Assembly (NCBI GenBank): GCA_028455995.1
Contig: JABELC010000005.1
Location: 992,001-1,056,000, forward strand
Direction: 5' to 3'
DNA: 64,000 bases
Source of the DNA: Scleromitrula shiraiana
Lineage: Eukaryota > Ascomycota > Leotiomycetes > Helotiales > Sclerotiniaceae
Positions 1-11,459 of this stretch are shown here, piece after piece. The position numbers and the translations under genes were made by a program. The notes beneath the pieces are model-generated. The model was not told where the DNA came from, ran no database searches, and worked only from the letters and a program-made list of their open reading frames with translations. Numbering within the stretch: the stretch's first letter is position 1; every line of letters begins with the position of its first letter.

Positions 1-475
1 CTGCATATTCGAACTCGCAGGAAAGACTTGAGGGGCTCTTTTTTGTTGCAGACTTTCGGATTCCAAGCATTTTCTTTCGCTGAAATAGCGGAATAGTATT
101 TTTATGCAGGTACGGAGCAACGTTTCAACTGTTCGCATGATTTCAATACAATTAAGTGAATTGTGTATTGAAGTTGTGGACTTCCTAGCGTGGCTCATTG
201 CATAGATTACCTGATATGCGGGGAAGCTTCCGGGTAAACACTTTCTGATGCGGGACTAATGCGCTTGCTTATCGATTATCATGTTCTACTGTAGCACTGT
301 GGTTCTTGTTATCATGATCTCAGTTCCGGAGCGGGGTACATAAAAGCTCGGTTGATACTTGTTCTGATGGTGATGATAATAATGCAATCAATCAACTGAA
401 TACAAAACTGCTCGATAATTGAGCACTTGATTGTTCACTGTGAGCTTATTAGACTTCAAATTTTTCGGTTTCGCA
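1..475. other. 5' flank of alpha-galactosidase gene, no gene seen
   Basis: I see no coding region here. A TATA-like stretch (GTACATAAAAG, about 336-346) lies roughly 130 bases before the start codon of the downstream alpha-galactosidase and could be its core promoter; that is inference from position only. Confidence 0.4.
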
Positions 476-2239
476 ATGGGAAAACTAAACATGTTGGGCC
501 TCCTTCTAATTGGTTCGCTGTATCATGGGTTTACTGATGCGTCTGTGTTACAACCAACTCCTCCTATGGGTAAGTCTGTTTTCGAACACTTTCAAGCTTT
601 CTGTACACCATGAACTGCCAACTTATGTCTGAACATTGTGCTCGCTATTTCCTTCTGAGGCATTCCAGAAATATGAACTTCCAGAACTCAATGAATATAT
701 TGTCTAACTTGAACAGGGTTCAACAACTGGGCGGCTTTCATGTGTGGTCTCAATGAATCTTTATTTGTTGAAACAGCCCAAGCGATGAAACAGCAAGGTC
801 TCCTCGCAGCAGGTTATAATCGACTGAACTTAGATGACTGCTGGAGCATGGGCAGCCGAGAAGCCAATGGAACACTCTTGTGGAATCCAGAGAAGTTTCC
901 TCGTGGTCTTCCTTGGTTAACCAACTATTTGAAAAGCCTAGGGTTTCAGTCTGGCATCTACTCTGATGCTGGTCTCAAAAGTTGCGGTGGTTATCCAGGA
1001 AGTTACGGGTATGAGGAGCTTGATGCTCATACATTTGCATCCTGGGGATTTGACTATCTCAAAATGGATGGCTGCAATATGCCGGCTGCGACAGAACAGG
1101 AATATGAGAAAGTTTATGGGCACTGGCACACTGTTTTGAGTGCAATGGATGAACCGCTCATCTTCTCTGAATCTGCACCTGCATATTTTGCCGAGCAGGT
1201 CAATCTCACGGACTGGTATACTGTAATGGATTGGGTACCAAAATTCGGACAACTTGCACGGCACTCAAGAGATACGTTGGTCTTCAACTCTACATTATAT
1301 TGGCCTGATATCACAGGGTGGGATTCAATCTTGTTTAATTATGGTCAAGAAGTTCGATTAGCACGATATCAAAAGCCTGGATATTTTAACGATCCCGATT
1401 TTCTGATTGTAGATCATTTTGATCTAAGCCTAGACGAGAAAAGGTCACACTTCGCTATCTGGGCATCTCTCTCAGCACCTTTGATCATTAGTGCATATAT
1501 ACCAGCTTTTACCGCCGATGAGATTGCATATCTTACAAATAAAGACTTGATTGCGGTCAACCAAGATGCCCTGGCATTACAGGCTACACTTGTTAGTCAA
1601 GATGGAACCTGGGATGTTTTGACTAAAGATCTCTCCAACGGTGATCGATTACTCACAGTGATCAATCGTGGTAATTCTACTGGTAGTTACAAAGTTTCGT
1701 TCACGCGAATTGGCATTTCGACAGGAGCAGCAGTCATAGTTAAAGATTTGTGGACAGGCCGTTTAACTTCGGCAACAACACAGATTGCTGCAACCAACAT
1801 TCCTTCTCATGGTACCGGTGTCTACCGAATTTCAGCAAACTATGGATCTTTGGACATCACACCCACCGGCTTGATCTTCAACACAGCATCGCTGAATGTT
1901 CTAACTTATTCTCGCGCCAGCGGTGATGTAAAATTGGTCAACTCAACCGGAGCAGATGGACAAGTTTGGCAGACAGATGACGACGGTACAGTCAGGAGTA
2001 TTTCCGATACTTCTAAATGTTTAACAGACCTTGGTGCTGGGAAAAATGTATCAGTGGCTGCGTGCTCCGGGAAGAACAATCAAAAATGGATTTATCATGT
2101 CAGTGGAAACTTGGTGGGTAGCAGTGGAAATTGTCTGACAGAGAGTTCCCATGGCGATGTCACGACTTCAAAGTGTGGATTTGAGACCAATAGTCAGGTT
2201 TTCGGGTTGCCGAGTGGTGTCGAGGTTGTTTGGAGCTAA
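476..2239 (+). CDS. aglA: Secreted GH27 alpha-galactosidase with C-terminal ricin-type lectin module
   Basis: Exons 476-569 and 717-2239, giving 538 residues. The intron (570-716) splits a glycine codon in the GH27 entry motif TPPMGFNNW, and that motif is only read when it is removed. Residues 1-21 look like a signal peptide. Family landmarks follow: LDDCW, then YLKMDGC, whose Asp (about residue 149) matches the GH27 nucleophile; the Asp in ARHSRD (about 217) is the likely acid/base. The last ~130 residues contain QVW and QKW motifs of a ricin-type beta-trefoil (CBM13-like) module. Enzymes of this class remove terminal alpha-1,6-galactose from melibiose, raffinose or galactomannan outside the cell. 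The domain order and length match Aspergillus alpha-galactosidase A; the gene symbol rests on that. The ATG at 491 is a possible alternative start. Confidence 0.93.
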
Positions 2240-2924
2240 TTGCTCGTTTGGAATATATAATATTGAGTGACGGAAGAGTTGATACATGCTGAATTTCAAA
2301 CGTATAGATCTATCTAAACTAGTAACATCTAGTAGGTTTGATTGTACCTAGAAATATAAAAGTGGCAAAATCCCTATTGGTCTTTAATTGCATATCATCG
2401 AATTTGGAATAACATGAATGCATGTACGGCTATGCCAATTCAGTAAGGTGCCTACGAGGTATTTCCACTTTTGGAGTTCCTTCTCCGCGCAAAAATCAGC
2501 CTCAAACGTAACATTTACCCCCATTCTGTATAACTGTACACATCATCAATCTATCTAAGTACCCGCCACTCTTCGTATACTTTTAAAGTGGATTGTGTCT
2601 GCTAAGGCTAGAACTTTTGCTACGTTACAGCGACCATGAACCGTAGTGTGTGGTTGAGAACCCCACCAAAATCATCAAAAGTTACCCCGCAATGCCGCAG
2701 TGGTAGCTATCGTCCAAACTTTGGACCAACCATATATTTCCGCAGCACCTGATATGGCATAAAATACAATAATCACCTATATGACCTCAAATTCGATCTC
2801 GTGTCCATATATTACCTCTCGCGAGATCCAGTCCATCTATAAATCAATCACTACAGTCTTACAAAAATCAGCCTTTTAATACACAGCATACACAAACACC
2901 CCCACTTATTAGACATTCAACACA
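2240..2924. other. Spacer between aglA-like and PhyH genes
   Basis: No coding region recognised. It should hold the 3' end of the GH27 transcript and the promoter of the downstream dioxygenase. Nothing repeated or structured stands out. Confidence 0.4.
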
Positions 2925-4127
2925 ATGTCCAAGTCGGAGCTCCTGGAGTCCCTCGAACGTGATGGATTCGTTCTCATTCCGAGCGTACTCACACCTGAAG
3001 AAATCACTCTGTTGAGGGAAGAAGCGAGGAAAACTGTTGAGCTGGCGAGTGCGGGAGATTGGCCTTATGTTCGCACTCTTCCTAAACAGTTTCCTCCTGT
3101 GAGTACATATTTGCATTATTATTAAAGCATTTTCTATGTTTCTCCGTCGTGGTTATGGAGATATGAGAAGTTTGATATTTCCTTTTCCTGCTACAAGACG
3201 TTCTTTGTATTAGTGCAGAGCTCTCTATTTTTTATTCATCTTCTTTGAAATGCAGGCAAAGCTGCCATGTAGCATATTATGCAAATCATATTATATTAAA
3301 ACTATTAATGATCCTTGCCCGCCCCCAGACTGACCCGTTCGTCCCGTGCAAACAGTGGAACATAAATGAAGCACCGGCGCAAGGAATCTGGGGAGTACAA
3401 TTCCTCATGCACCCAGATCTCCCCTCCTCCTCCACCTTCATCCGCAGCTACTTTTCCCCCAAAATCCTTTCCATCGTGCAACAACTCCTGCAATGCGACA
3501 CCAGCTCCCTGGTACTCGAACTCTACAATCTCCTTATTCGACCAACGCACGATTTCCAACTCCGCTGGCATCGCGATGATATTCCCTCGTCGGCCACTTC
3601 CGAGGAAGAGCTTGCTCGTCTGGCTGAGCCCGCTTATCATGCTCAGTGGAATATGGCTCTTTATGATGATGCGAGTTTAGTTGTCGTACCTAAGAGTCAT
3701 AAGAGGGCGAGGACGGATAAGGAAAGAGAGATGGATGAGTATGCGACGGGGGTGGAGGGTGAATTGAGGGTTCAGATGAAGGCGGGTGATGTTGTTTTTT
3801 ATGATAATAATATTTTGCATAGGGGTGTTTATGAGTGTGCTAAGGAGAGGGCTACTTTGCATGGTAGTATGGGTCATATTATGGGGAAGGGGTTAAGGGC
3901 GAGGAATGTCTTGCAGCATGGATTGAAAGATGTGAGTTTTGTTTTCTTCAATGGTTACAGTGTAAGAGGATTGGAGCCGTATGCTAATTTTTATCTAGTG
4001 GGTGGGAAAAATCGATCTTAGTTGTTTGGAAGGAGAGGAAGAGAGAAAGATAGCAGAGGGTATGAGAGAGAGTTTGTTGAAGATGGCGGCCGAGAGTGGT
4101 GAGGTTGGCTATTCCCTTGATGGCTGA
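2925..4127 (+). CDS. PhyH-type Fe(II)/2-oxoglutarate dioxygenase
   Basis: Three exons, 2925-3098, 3329-3931 and 3999-4127, encode 301 residues. The start ATG follows ACACA and is the only reasonable one. The double-stranded beta-helix iron ligands are visible: His139-Arg-Asp141 in the LRWHRDD motif and a distal His222 in NNILHRGVY, with Arg232 nearby as a candidate 2-oxoglutarate anchor. This pattern fits the phytanoyl-CoA dioxygenase-like family, which hydroxylates varied small substrates; the substrate here cannot be read. The uninterrupted frame would stop at 4021. Splicing a 67-base intron (3932-3998, GTGAGT, TGCTAAT branch, CTAG) instead restores a well-formed tail, LKDWVGKIDLSCLEGEEE onward, ending in YSLDG. 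No signal peptide is seen, so it is probably cytosolic or peroxisomal. The first intron (230 bases) is long for this locus. Confidence 0.85.
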
Positions 4128-5651
4128 GACCGGAATACGGAATTGAATGGGATGGGATACAGTACCCGGAAGCATTGATATTAACAAACGAATTCTGTTC
4201 AGCCTCACTCCTTCTCCAAGATGGATAGAGAGGATACGAAGGTTTGAAATACTCTTGATGCTGGGCTTTTACAGTATGTCTTGATAACGATTGGAGACAA
4301 ATGGATATAATGTGTTCCCTTGTACTATGCATTATCTGTGACCGGAGCATGCAGATTTTCGCAACCTAAAATCAGTATCGAAACCAATTTGTATTTACCA
4401 TTTCTCAAGTAAGCAGACTTATAATTGCAAAAGATGAGATGTTTTGTCTAAATTTCGCAGAATCTTTGACTGCCATCTATTCATTTGTCTAGCTAGATCT
4501 TGATTTCTCCCATTCTACATTCCTTTTCGTAAAGCATACGTATAAGCATACGTATAATCATACATAAAACCTCCTTTCATCTAACATAAATTTATAAAAT
4601 CCGAATATTCCCCTCCAAGTCTATTAACCCATGATCCCCCTGTCTATGATAAAGTGAAAATGTTCCACAGTTCGTTTCTATTGAGATTTCCCCTTCATTA
4701 AAACATCAATCGTATATTAGAAATGGATGGCACATGGCATTGACGATTGCGAAATATGCTGTAGAATCGGCGGTATATAGCATCGAAGGAAAACAGCGCA
4801 AAGCGAAACGAATGTAACTAACGGCGATTGAAGTTTAGGTATCTCGACTATTCCACACGTCAGCACTGCATGCAACAAAATCCGAAGAAGAGACAACGAA
4901 AGAACAAGATAATCAAATTACTATTTCTGAACTCCCATACACAGTATCTCATCTATTTCTCGTCCTTGATTCACTTAACTCGCTCTCGAACCCAAAGTCC
5001 AATCCACACACATTAACTTATTTCGCTGGTGCAACTTAAAAATATACTCTTCTCGTATGAGGCGCATCTTCTCTCGTGCCCATTGTTCAGATAAAACTCA
5101 TCTAGCTGCAGCATGCTGATATATTAGATGAGAACCGTTCTTGAATGTCAAATCAGTGATAAGACGTCATATACCATATGGGACAGCAATCATGTCAAAG
5201 TTAATATAGAATTAGGATAATGAGAAGGGTACAAGGTGAGAAACCCTTCTGATGTTTGGCAAGACATAAGATAATAACAAGTCATTGAATTAGCATAATC
5301 AATCAATCATATGCACATGAGTGAATCTCCTCCATGTCAAATATTTATAGGGTATCGTATATTTCATTGCGCACTAATAAGCAAAAGCCCCTTCGATATC
5401 CATATGGGTTATGCATGTTGTATTCCCATGCAAACAAACAGCGATAACACATCCGAATATCCCTCTCGAAGAAGGACATTTACAGCAAAAAGTCCCAAGC
5501 ATTAGACGAAATACCAAATGTTCCCAGTCCAGCTAGAGTGTAACGTTTCAAAAATTGAACACAAAGTAGAGACTCCATAATCGTTCCAAGTAGTTACTGG
5601 TAGCTCCAGACAACTCACCGCTAAAACATACTGATGCCATCCAGAACCTTC
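4128..5651. other. Convergent 3' spacer, no gene seen
   Basis: This is the tail-to-tail spacer between the PhyH gene (+) and the SRA gene (-). Only short AT-rich open frames occur and none resembles a protein. Confidence 0.45.
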
Positions 5652-7048
5652 CTAATAACCTTCCGCAACTCTATCAAACAACTGTATTTCCCTAGCAGTA
5701 GGTCTACTAGCATCGATAGGGCCCTGATCTCTCAATCTAACCAATTTAAAACTCAAATATTTGCCCTGCTTGGCATTGGCCTTCTGTGTATACTCCATAA
5801 CTCTATAAAGACCGTCATATCGAACTCCGGAAGCAGGCTTATTTTCCCACCTACAGCTTTTGGTACGCAGGACGCGGACCGGGTTTCTAGTAGAAATTGA
5901 CTGCAACAGGCATTTTGCGCCATTTTTCTCTCTGTCAGCCTCCTTCGACTTACTTTCGTCCGCGCCTGGTGCTGAATAATGAATTATGCTACCTGAATCT
6001 TGGTCGAATTCTTCGTAAGATCCAGATATGACAATCGAGTAGGCTCCCTGTAATACGTTTCCTGATATTCCTGCCATCGACGCACCTGTTCGGCCTTGTT
6101 AGTATTTGTGCGTATTGATAGAGGGCTGAAAACTTACCATGAGCTCCATCTCTCAAAGCCGCAATTCGGCGAGGCCAGCAATCTCCTACTGTAAGGCCAT
6201 TATGGCCGTATACACGAAAGTCGACGGCTGGATGCCTAGGATCTAGCCTTGTATATTTTCCTTTAATTGACACAAGCCCATGCATAATGCCATTCTCGCC
6301 CCAGATCGGATGGTTTCGAGGTGGTGGTTCAATATGCTCAACCCTCGATTTCTTAGGTTCTGATTTTGATGTTAAATCTACGGATTTTCTCTTACGTGTG
6401 CTGGTTGCAGAAGTAGGTGCTGCTGGTGTAGTATCGGGAGGAGTTTCGAATCCGTTCTCGGCCTCGTATTTGTTCATCAGAAATTGGGCTATCTCCGAGT
6501 ATTCTGCTGGAAACTTGTTTTCTGGTTTAACCAAGGCCTCCAGGAGGTGCCTCAGATTCAACGCTTTGCTATGTTGTGATTAGCTACCACATAAAGTGAA
6601 AACCGGAGGACACTACGTACCTGAAGCTAGGTGTAACTGTATCGACGCGTGATAGAATTAGTAAGAAGAGCTTAGTCTTTTCCCATAGCTCCTCTGACAC
6701 GAAACGTCCCCCTTTATTAGCGGCAGCAGTTGATGCAACAGCTTTTTTCAAATCCTTAAGCTTCTCAAGAGCTTTGTCGGGTGTAGGCTCGATCTCCAAG
6801 GCAAGGTATTTGGAGCCTGTGAGCTTGAGAGTCGCAGATTGTAGATCGAAAACCGATGATGCTGAAGATAAGGAATCTTTCTCGTCTTCTTCAAATTGAG
6901 GAACCTCAGTAATGGATTGAATTGGCTCTTCCAGTTTAATTTGTGATAGCTGCAAAGATTTATTAGCTTGCTCAATATATAGATTAGTGAAGCTTACTTG
7001 GCTGGATAGTGGTGATCCGGTTTCTTCTTCCTCCTTGATGAGACCCAT
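5652..7048 (-). CDS. SRA/YDG-domain protein (UHRF1-type modified-DNA reader), stand-alone
   Basis: Four exons on the minus strand, 7048-6998, 6949-6621, 6568-6138 and 6085-5652, give 414 residues. Residues ~223-410 form an SRA (SET and RING associated) domain: HGLVSIKGKYTRLDPRHPAV, FRVYGHNGLTVGDCWPRR, then a G-x-YSIVISGSYEEFDQD run, KNPVRVLR-like and YDGLYRV motifs. The last exon is read only after removal of a 52-base intron inside the DGAHGA motif. In animals and plants SRA domains bind methylated or hemimethylated cytosine, usually with PHD, RING or SET domains; none of these is visible here. The N-terminal ~125 residues resemble a helical acidic region followed by a basic stretch (TRKRKS, KKSR) that may be a nuclear signal. 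The first intron (48 bases, 6997-6950) is in frame and stop-free, so it could also be retained. A role in chromatin or DNA-methylation reading is inferred. Confidence 0.85.
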
Positions 7049-8437
7049 CTCGATCAATAGTAAGTAAGATCTTATTAATAGATATATCGAGAGTTCAAAG
7101 AAACAATTAAAACTATAGCAATACTAGGGATATTTCACTGATACTGCCAGGTTTGGTTGTAGTATGTAGGAGGAGAGACGAAAGTGGGGTATCCAAGGTC
7201 TTTTTTACCCCTCCAAGCACTTTTGATAGCGAAATGTTCAAGTGAATATAAATAACAAGGTGGCAAATAGAGCAAACCGTCGATAGATCGGATAAATAAG
7301 AACGCGGAAGGCTACCAGATGTAAATTAAGAGCAGGTGACTCGATTTACATCGTGGATGAGTAGAAACGTTCACTCCGTTGATATCTACTGTACGTATCC
7401 TGTTGAAGAAGACTCATAATCTCCAAGGCTATAAAAGTCGCGACAGTAATTTTTGGTGACGCGATGTGGCAAATGTTTTCCGTCTGCTTCTTGTTTCCAG
7501 GGTAATGTACGACGTTTGCGTTTGCCTTGATTGAAGTATTGCAAGGTATTGGAAGCTGAGATACGTGCATCTCACGCCACAAATCCAATCAACCCCGCCA
7601 ACAACCCTCACGCAAATAGAAAAAAGATCCCTTGTAGTCACAGCCACAACGAAGTTTCCCCCCAACGAATCCCCAGAAACAATTCTTCTTGCTAATTGAA
7701 TTCAGGAAGCTTGTTCACCAATTTCGATCGCTAAACTGACCAAATAGGAAGGAAGAAGCAATACACATCACCACTGCATGTTAGAGACATTTATCGTGTC
7801 AAATTCGTACGAATAATCTGTGATGCTGTTAGGATTGGTGTGTACATAGGTGTGTATGTACATACCTGAGCATCGAGAACAATTCAAGGCCATAACAGCT
7901 TGATTTCTCGATATAATTGGGTTGAGGTCATTTTAACATCTGATCATATTCAACCCCCCCACATCGTGGATATAAGTAGTTCTTCCAAATGCTTGACTGA
8001 CTGACTGACCTATTCAGGTTTGGTTTTAGTGATTCGGGAGCTAAATCTCCAACTAGAGAAAATGTCAAAGCACAAGGAACACGATGCATTGAATGTATCA
8101 TATTGAAGCTTTCGTCGGGTCTTGCACGAGAACCCAAGTAAAACGTGAAACATTTTATGAATGGCGGTTCCAAAACCCTCCAGTGATCAAATACCATTTG
8201 AGATAATAACACATTGTTCCCATCACTTTTTTTAACCAGATGCAGGTGCTGACCCCGTACAAAATCTAAGCACCTGCCGAAACGTCTGACCTGTACCCTT
8301 AAGCTGTTTGATTTTTGCGTGTGTGCAGTCGAAGAATCTGTCCATTTATTCAGCCCTTGAAGAAGATAAATCAAAGGCATCTCCCAACTTCGACATTTAG
8401 ACATTCACCCAAAAATTCAAGTGACCAAGTAGCAGCC
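7049..8437. other. Divergent promoter region, no gene seen
   Basis: This lies between the divergently transcribed SRA gene (-) and the coiled-coil gene (+). A 158-codon open frame on the minus strand (7928-8404) exists but lacks any family resemblance and is not called. A tract of C residues lies near 7956. Confidence 0.4.
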
Positions 8438-8940
8438 ATGGCGCAACGGGGGGCGGTACCCCCGAAGATGATGGAATATGAACGACAAGCGGAGCAGCGT
8501 GCAAGAGAGCAGGATGAGATGGCTTCAGCCCAAGATCGCATGCTGGACGCCCAGAATCGGATCCAGCAGGAGGCCGAAAGAATAGCCCAAGAGCAACACG
8601 AAATGGAGCAATACTACGAGACAGAAGCATTAAAACACGCCGAGGAGATGCGGATTCATCAAGAAGAAGTCCGCAAACACCAGGGTGAATATTTCTCCAC
8701 CCCTCTCACGTGAGAAGACTAATCATAACAAAAGTAGAACGTGTCCGTGAACATGAGCGACGGCTTCGCGACCACGAAGCCAGCATGGAGGCATTCGCGA
8801 AGGTAATCGCCATGCCAGCCAAGACATCCCGAACGAGACAGATCTCGTTCATGGCGCCGGCAGCACTGTCAGATAGACCGCGGAACGATTCCAATGCGGG
8901 CGGTGGCGGCGCGCCTCCTTCCTTTCCGAACGGTACTTGA
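8438..8940 (+). CDS. Short coiled-coil protein of unknown function
   Basis: Two exons, 8438-8684 and 8735-8940, give 150 residues. I do not recognise the family. The ATG at 8438 sits in a good context (AGCAGCCATGGCG). Residues ~10-105 are one long charged helix rich in Glu, Gln, Arg and Ala with a heptad look, broken only by the intron; removing the 50-base intron (GTGAAT, CTAAT branch, AAAG) joins RKHQ to VERVREHERR and keeps the helix going. The tail is Gly/Pro-rich (NAGGGGAPPSFPNG) and ends at a TGATGA. The +1 frame beyond it stays open to 9127 and reads as a plausible Ser/Thr-rich, basic C-terminus (ending in PGRRSGANLP). The true gene may therefore continue through a missed intron or a one-base lesion near 8930. 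Confidence 0.55.
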
Positions 8941-10026
8941 TGATACCAGTCAAGTGTCAAGTACTAAACCATCTTCGACTGGAAAACATGCGCAGAGTGC
9001 GTCGATATCCAGTTCTGATGAGCCCAGTGAGCTCTCATCGGTTGCCACTGGTCCCACTGTTATTCCTATTAGGAGGATGAGAACGTTCCGAAGACCTGGT
9101 AGACGATCAGGCGCAAATTTGCCATAGTCTGTTTCTCAGTTGCTACCTAAATCTAGAAGGTTCGGTTGGAGATATTTGAGTATTGGTAGGATTACTTCGG
9201 GAGTTTGGAAAAATGGGAGGATTAACGTGAGGACGTTTTGTTTGGGTCTAAGAGCCCTGGGGAAGATAGAGAGGATCGTGACGTAGGCATTGGGTGCATT
9301 TTATGAGTTACGTGCGAAAAGAGGAAGACCCGGGAGTTCTTGGTGTTAGTTATGATGAGGTGGTTTTTAAAAGGCTATACCCGATGTTCGAGACTTTGAT
9401 ATATCTAAAACTGTAATAATATAGCCCGAAGATAGACGGAATCAAATGCAATTCTTGAGGTAAAGGATAGTTCACGATACGGGTTGGAATGTACTGTACC
9501 ATATGGATAGAGGATGATCACAGTGGTGAGACACAAAATAGCAAAGTGTTGCTACGCTTTCCTCTACCATTATCAAGCACGACAAGAAAATATTAGAGCC
9601 TTGAGTTTCAACAGACGTTTATTGAAGCCATCATGACGGTCTTGTGTATCTTCAAGATTCTTTCTTTTCTACAAGTAGTGAGTGGTCGATTCAGGAATTT
9701 ATTCAACTTTGAATATTAATCACAGAAAAAAGAACCGCGGAAACATTTCCCATCGTAATATGAAGATTGGTATGGTTGATCAATAGCTCACTGCAGTCTC
9801 AATCAGATAACGAATGGAGATAATATAGTTTTTATTGGCTTTGGATTGAGTTTTTTCTTAAGTGTGTAGTTATGTACATAGGTATTCTATGCTCTCGTAT
9901 AATAATCCAGTCTTGAGAGGAAAAAAGAGGAAAATAAATGAACTTCTAGGTATCTTAAAATGCAGGTATTCTGCTACCCAAAAAAATCTAAATGGAAGGA
10001 AAAGGAGAAAGCACCAAAATGTATGT
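8941..10026. other. Convergent 3' spacer; possible C-terminal remnant at 8941-9127
   Basis: The first ~190 bases hold the shifted open frame described with the coiled-coil gene. The rest, up to the stop codon of the phosphoribosyltransferase gene on the other strand, shows no coding potential. Confidence 0.4.
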
Positions 10027-10911
10027 CTATTGTGCTGATTGTTGTTTTCTGGAGAGCTCATCATGCTCATCAATATCTGTGGCTTCCCATGGGTAGCAAA
10101 TCCATACATCTGGTACAGTTCTTGCGGCCAAATATCTCTTTTGGCTTAACATATCTTCGGGGAGTGTTCCTTTCTTATCCTTGTTTTTGTTCTGTGTTAA
10201 TTTTACAAATTAGCATCATTGCCCCCTCCTTACTTGGAAAAATAAAGAGAAAGAAATGAAATGAAACGCAAAAATAGAAGACTCCCAAAAGAGAATGAGT
10301 AAAAAACTCACATGTAAAACGAAGATCGAGAAAACAGTCTTCTCTCCCTTTCCACCCATCTTTTGTCTAGCTTGCTCGACATCCTTCTCTAACTCCCTAA
10401 CGGCGTATTCAAGGGTAGTTCTTGTATCATCAACCTCATCAACAATCAAGATTCTCTTTCCGACCAAATTTTCCATATCTCCCAAACTATTCAAATCCAA
10501 CCATTGTGTGCGCGTAACCTTGGTTCCGAGTTGTTCTACTTCGCCCGGGGTATTGAGACCCGACCCATTGGTAGAGGGGGGAAGTTGCTCGTAGAGCGAG
10601 AGTCCGATAGCTTGGATGGGAATATTGGGACTTCCGGGTTGCTTAAGGAAGGATCTGAGAATTCGTGCGGGGATAAATCCACCACCACCAATGGCGATGA
10701 TCAATTGCGGTTGAATTTCTTCAAGAATTTGAGGCGCGGCTTCTTGACATAGTTTGTGGACCTGGAGTTTGGGTGTAAATAAGTTTTTGGGTTCTGTTTC
10801 TGCGCCTATTCTTGTCCTGCCTGGAGGGGGAGGGGTCGCTTCTAAGGAAATGCACACTCCATCTGCAAGGGGACTTACCTGATTGTAGGTCACATACTCT
10901 TTGACAACCAT
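10027..10911 (-). CDS. XPT1: Xanthine/hypoxanthine phosphoribosyltransferase (yeast Xpt1-like)
   Basis: Minus-strand exons 10911-10879, 10761-10312 and 10179-10027 encode 211 residues. The enzyme joins a purine base (xanthine, also hypoxanthine or guanine in relatives) to PRPP in cytosolic purine salvage. Visible landmarks are YVTYNQVHKLC at the N-terminus, the IAIGGGGFIPARILRSFLKQ loop, NIPIQAIGLSLYEQL, and the PRPP-binding motif RILIVDEVDDTRTT. After a 132-base intron the last exon begins DKKGTLPEDM and ends with WICYPWEATDIDEHDELS, the tail expected from Saccharomyces Xpt1. The first intron (10878-10762, 117 bases) is in frame and stop-free but splits the conserved YNQ-VHKLC stretch, so it should be removed in the active form. 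The ATG at 10911 gives an N-terminus like the yeast proteins. Confidence 0.92.
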
Positions 10912-11459
10912 CTTTATTACTGTGTTATGAATTTTCTGAGGAAGGTAGAAAAAGACAAAGTTTTGCAAATGATAATACAGTTAAAAATACTTCTGATTAT
11001 AAAATTCCAAGAGCTTTTTCGATAATAGGAAAAAAATAAAAATTGTTCAAAGAATTAATTATTGTGACTCTGGAGGGGTGACCGGAATTCGCCTGTATAA
11101 ATAGCATCCTATAATAGTTCGGATCATAAATTTTCCGAATATCAGTCTTGTTCGGATTGTATAGTCATTAGCCCCCGCCATCCATATGCTAGGTTGCAAA
11201 CATATCAATCAATCAATCCTACTACTGGGTATGGCTCAATACTTATCCTTATCGATAGTAATGATAGTTATGATTTCATAGTAGCACGGACAATAATGCA
11301 ATTAACAGACAATCAATACGAACATCCATATATTGTTCAATTTGTTTGCAAATACGGAAAACCACCTCCAAGCAGTAGAGCACACACCCAACAACTAATC
11401 AACATTAGCATGTCGGTCTGACTCATCTTATGGTTCAACAGGTTTCCTCCCACAGTGAA
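10912..11459. other. Spacer upstream of XPT1-like gene, no gene seen
   Basis: This lies between the start of the phosphoribosyltransferase gene and the 3' end of the hydrolase gene, both on the minus strand. It is AT-rich with no coding signal. Confidence 0.4.

Noticed and set aside
3245..3328. N-terminal extension of the second PhyH exon frame
   Set aside because: Its residues do not fit the family and it lies in the first intron, before a good CCCCCAG acceptor.
7928..8404. 158-codon minus-strand open frame upstream of the coiled-coil gene
   Set aside because: No domain resemblance, overlaps the leader of the opposite gene, and its composition looks like non-coding DNA.
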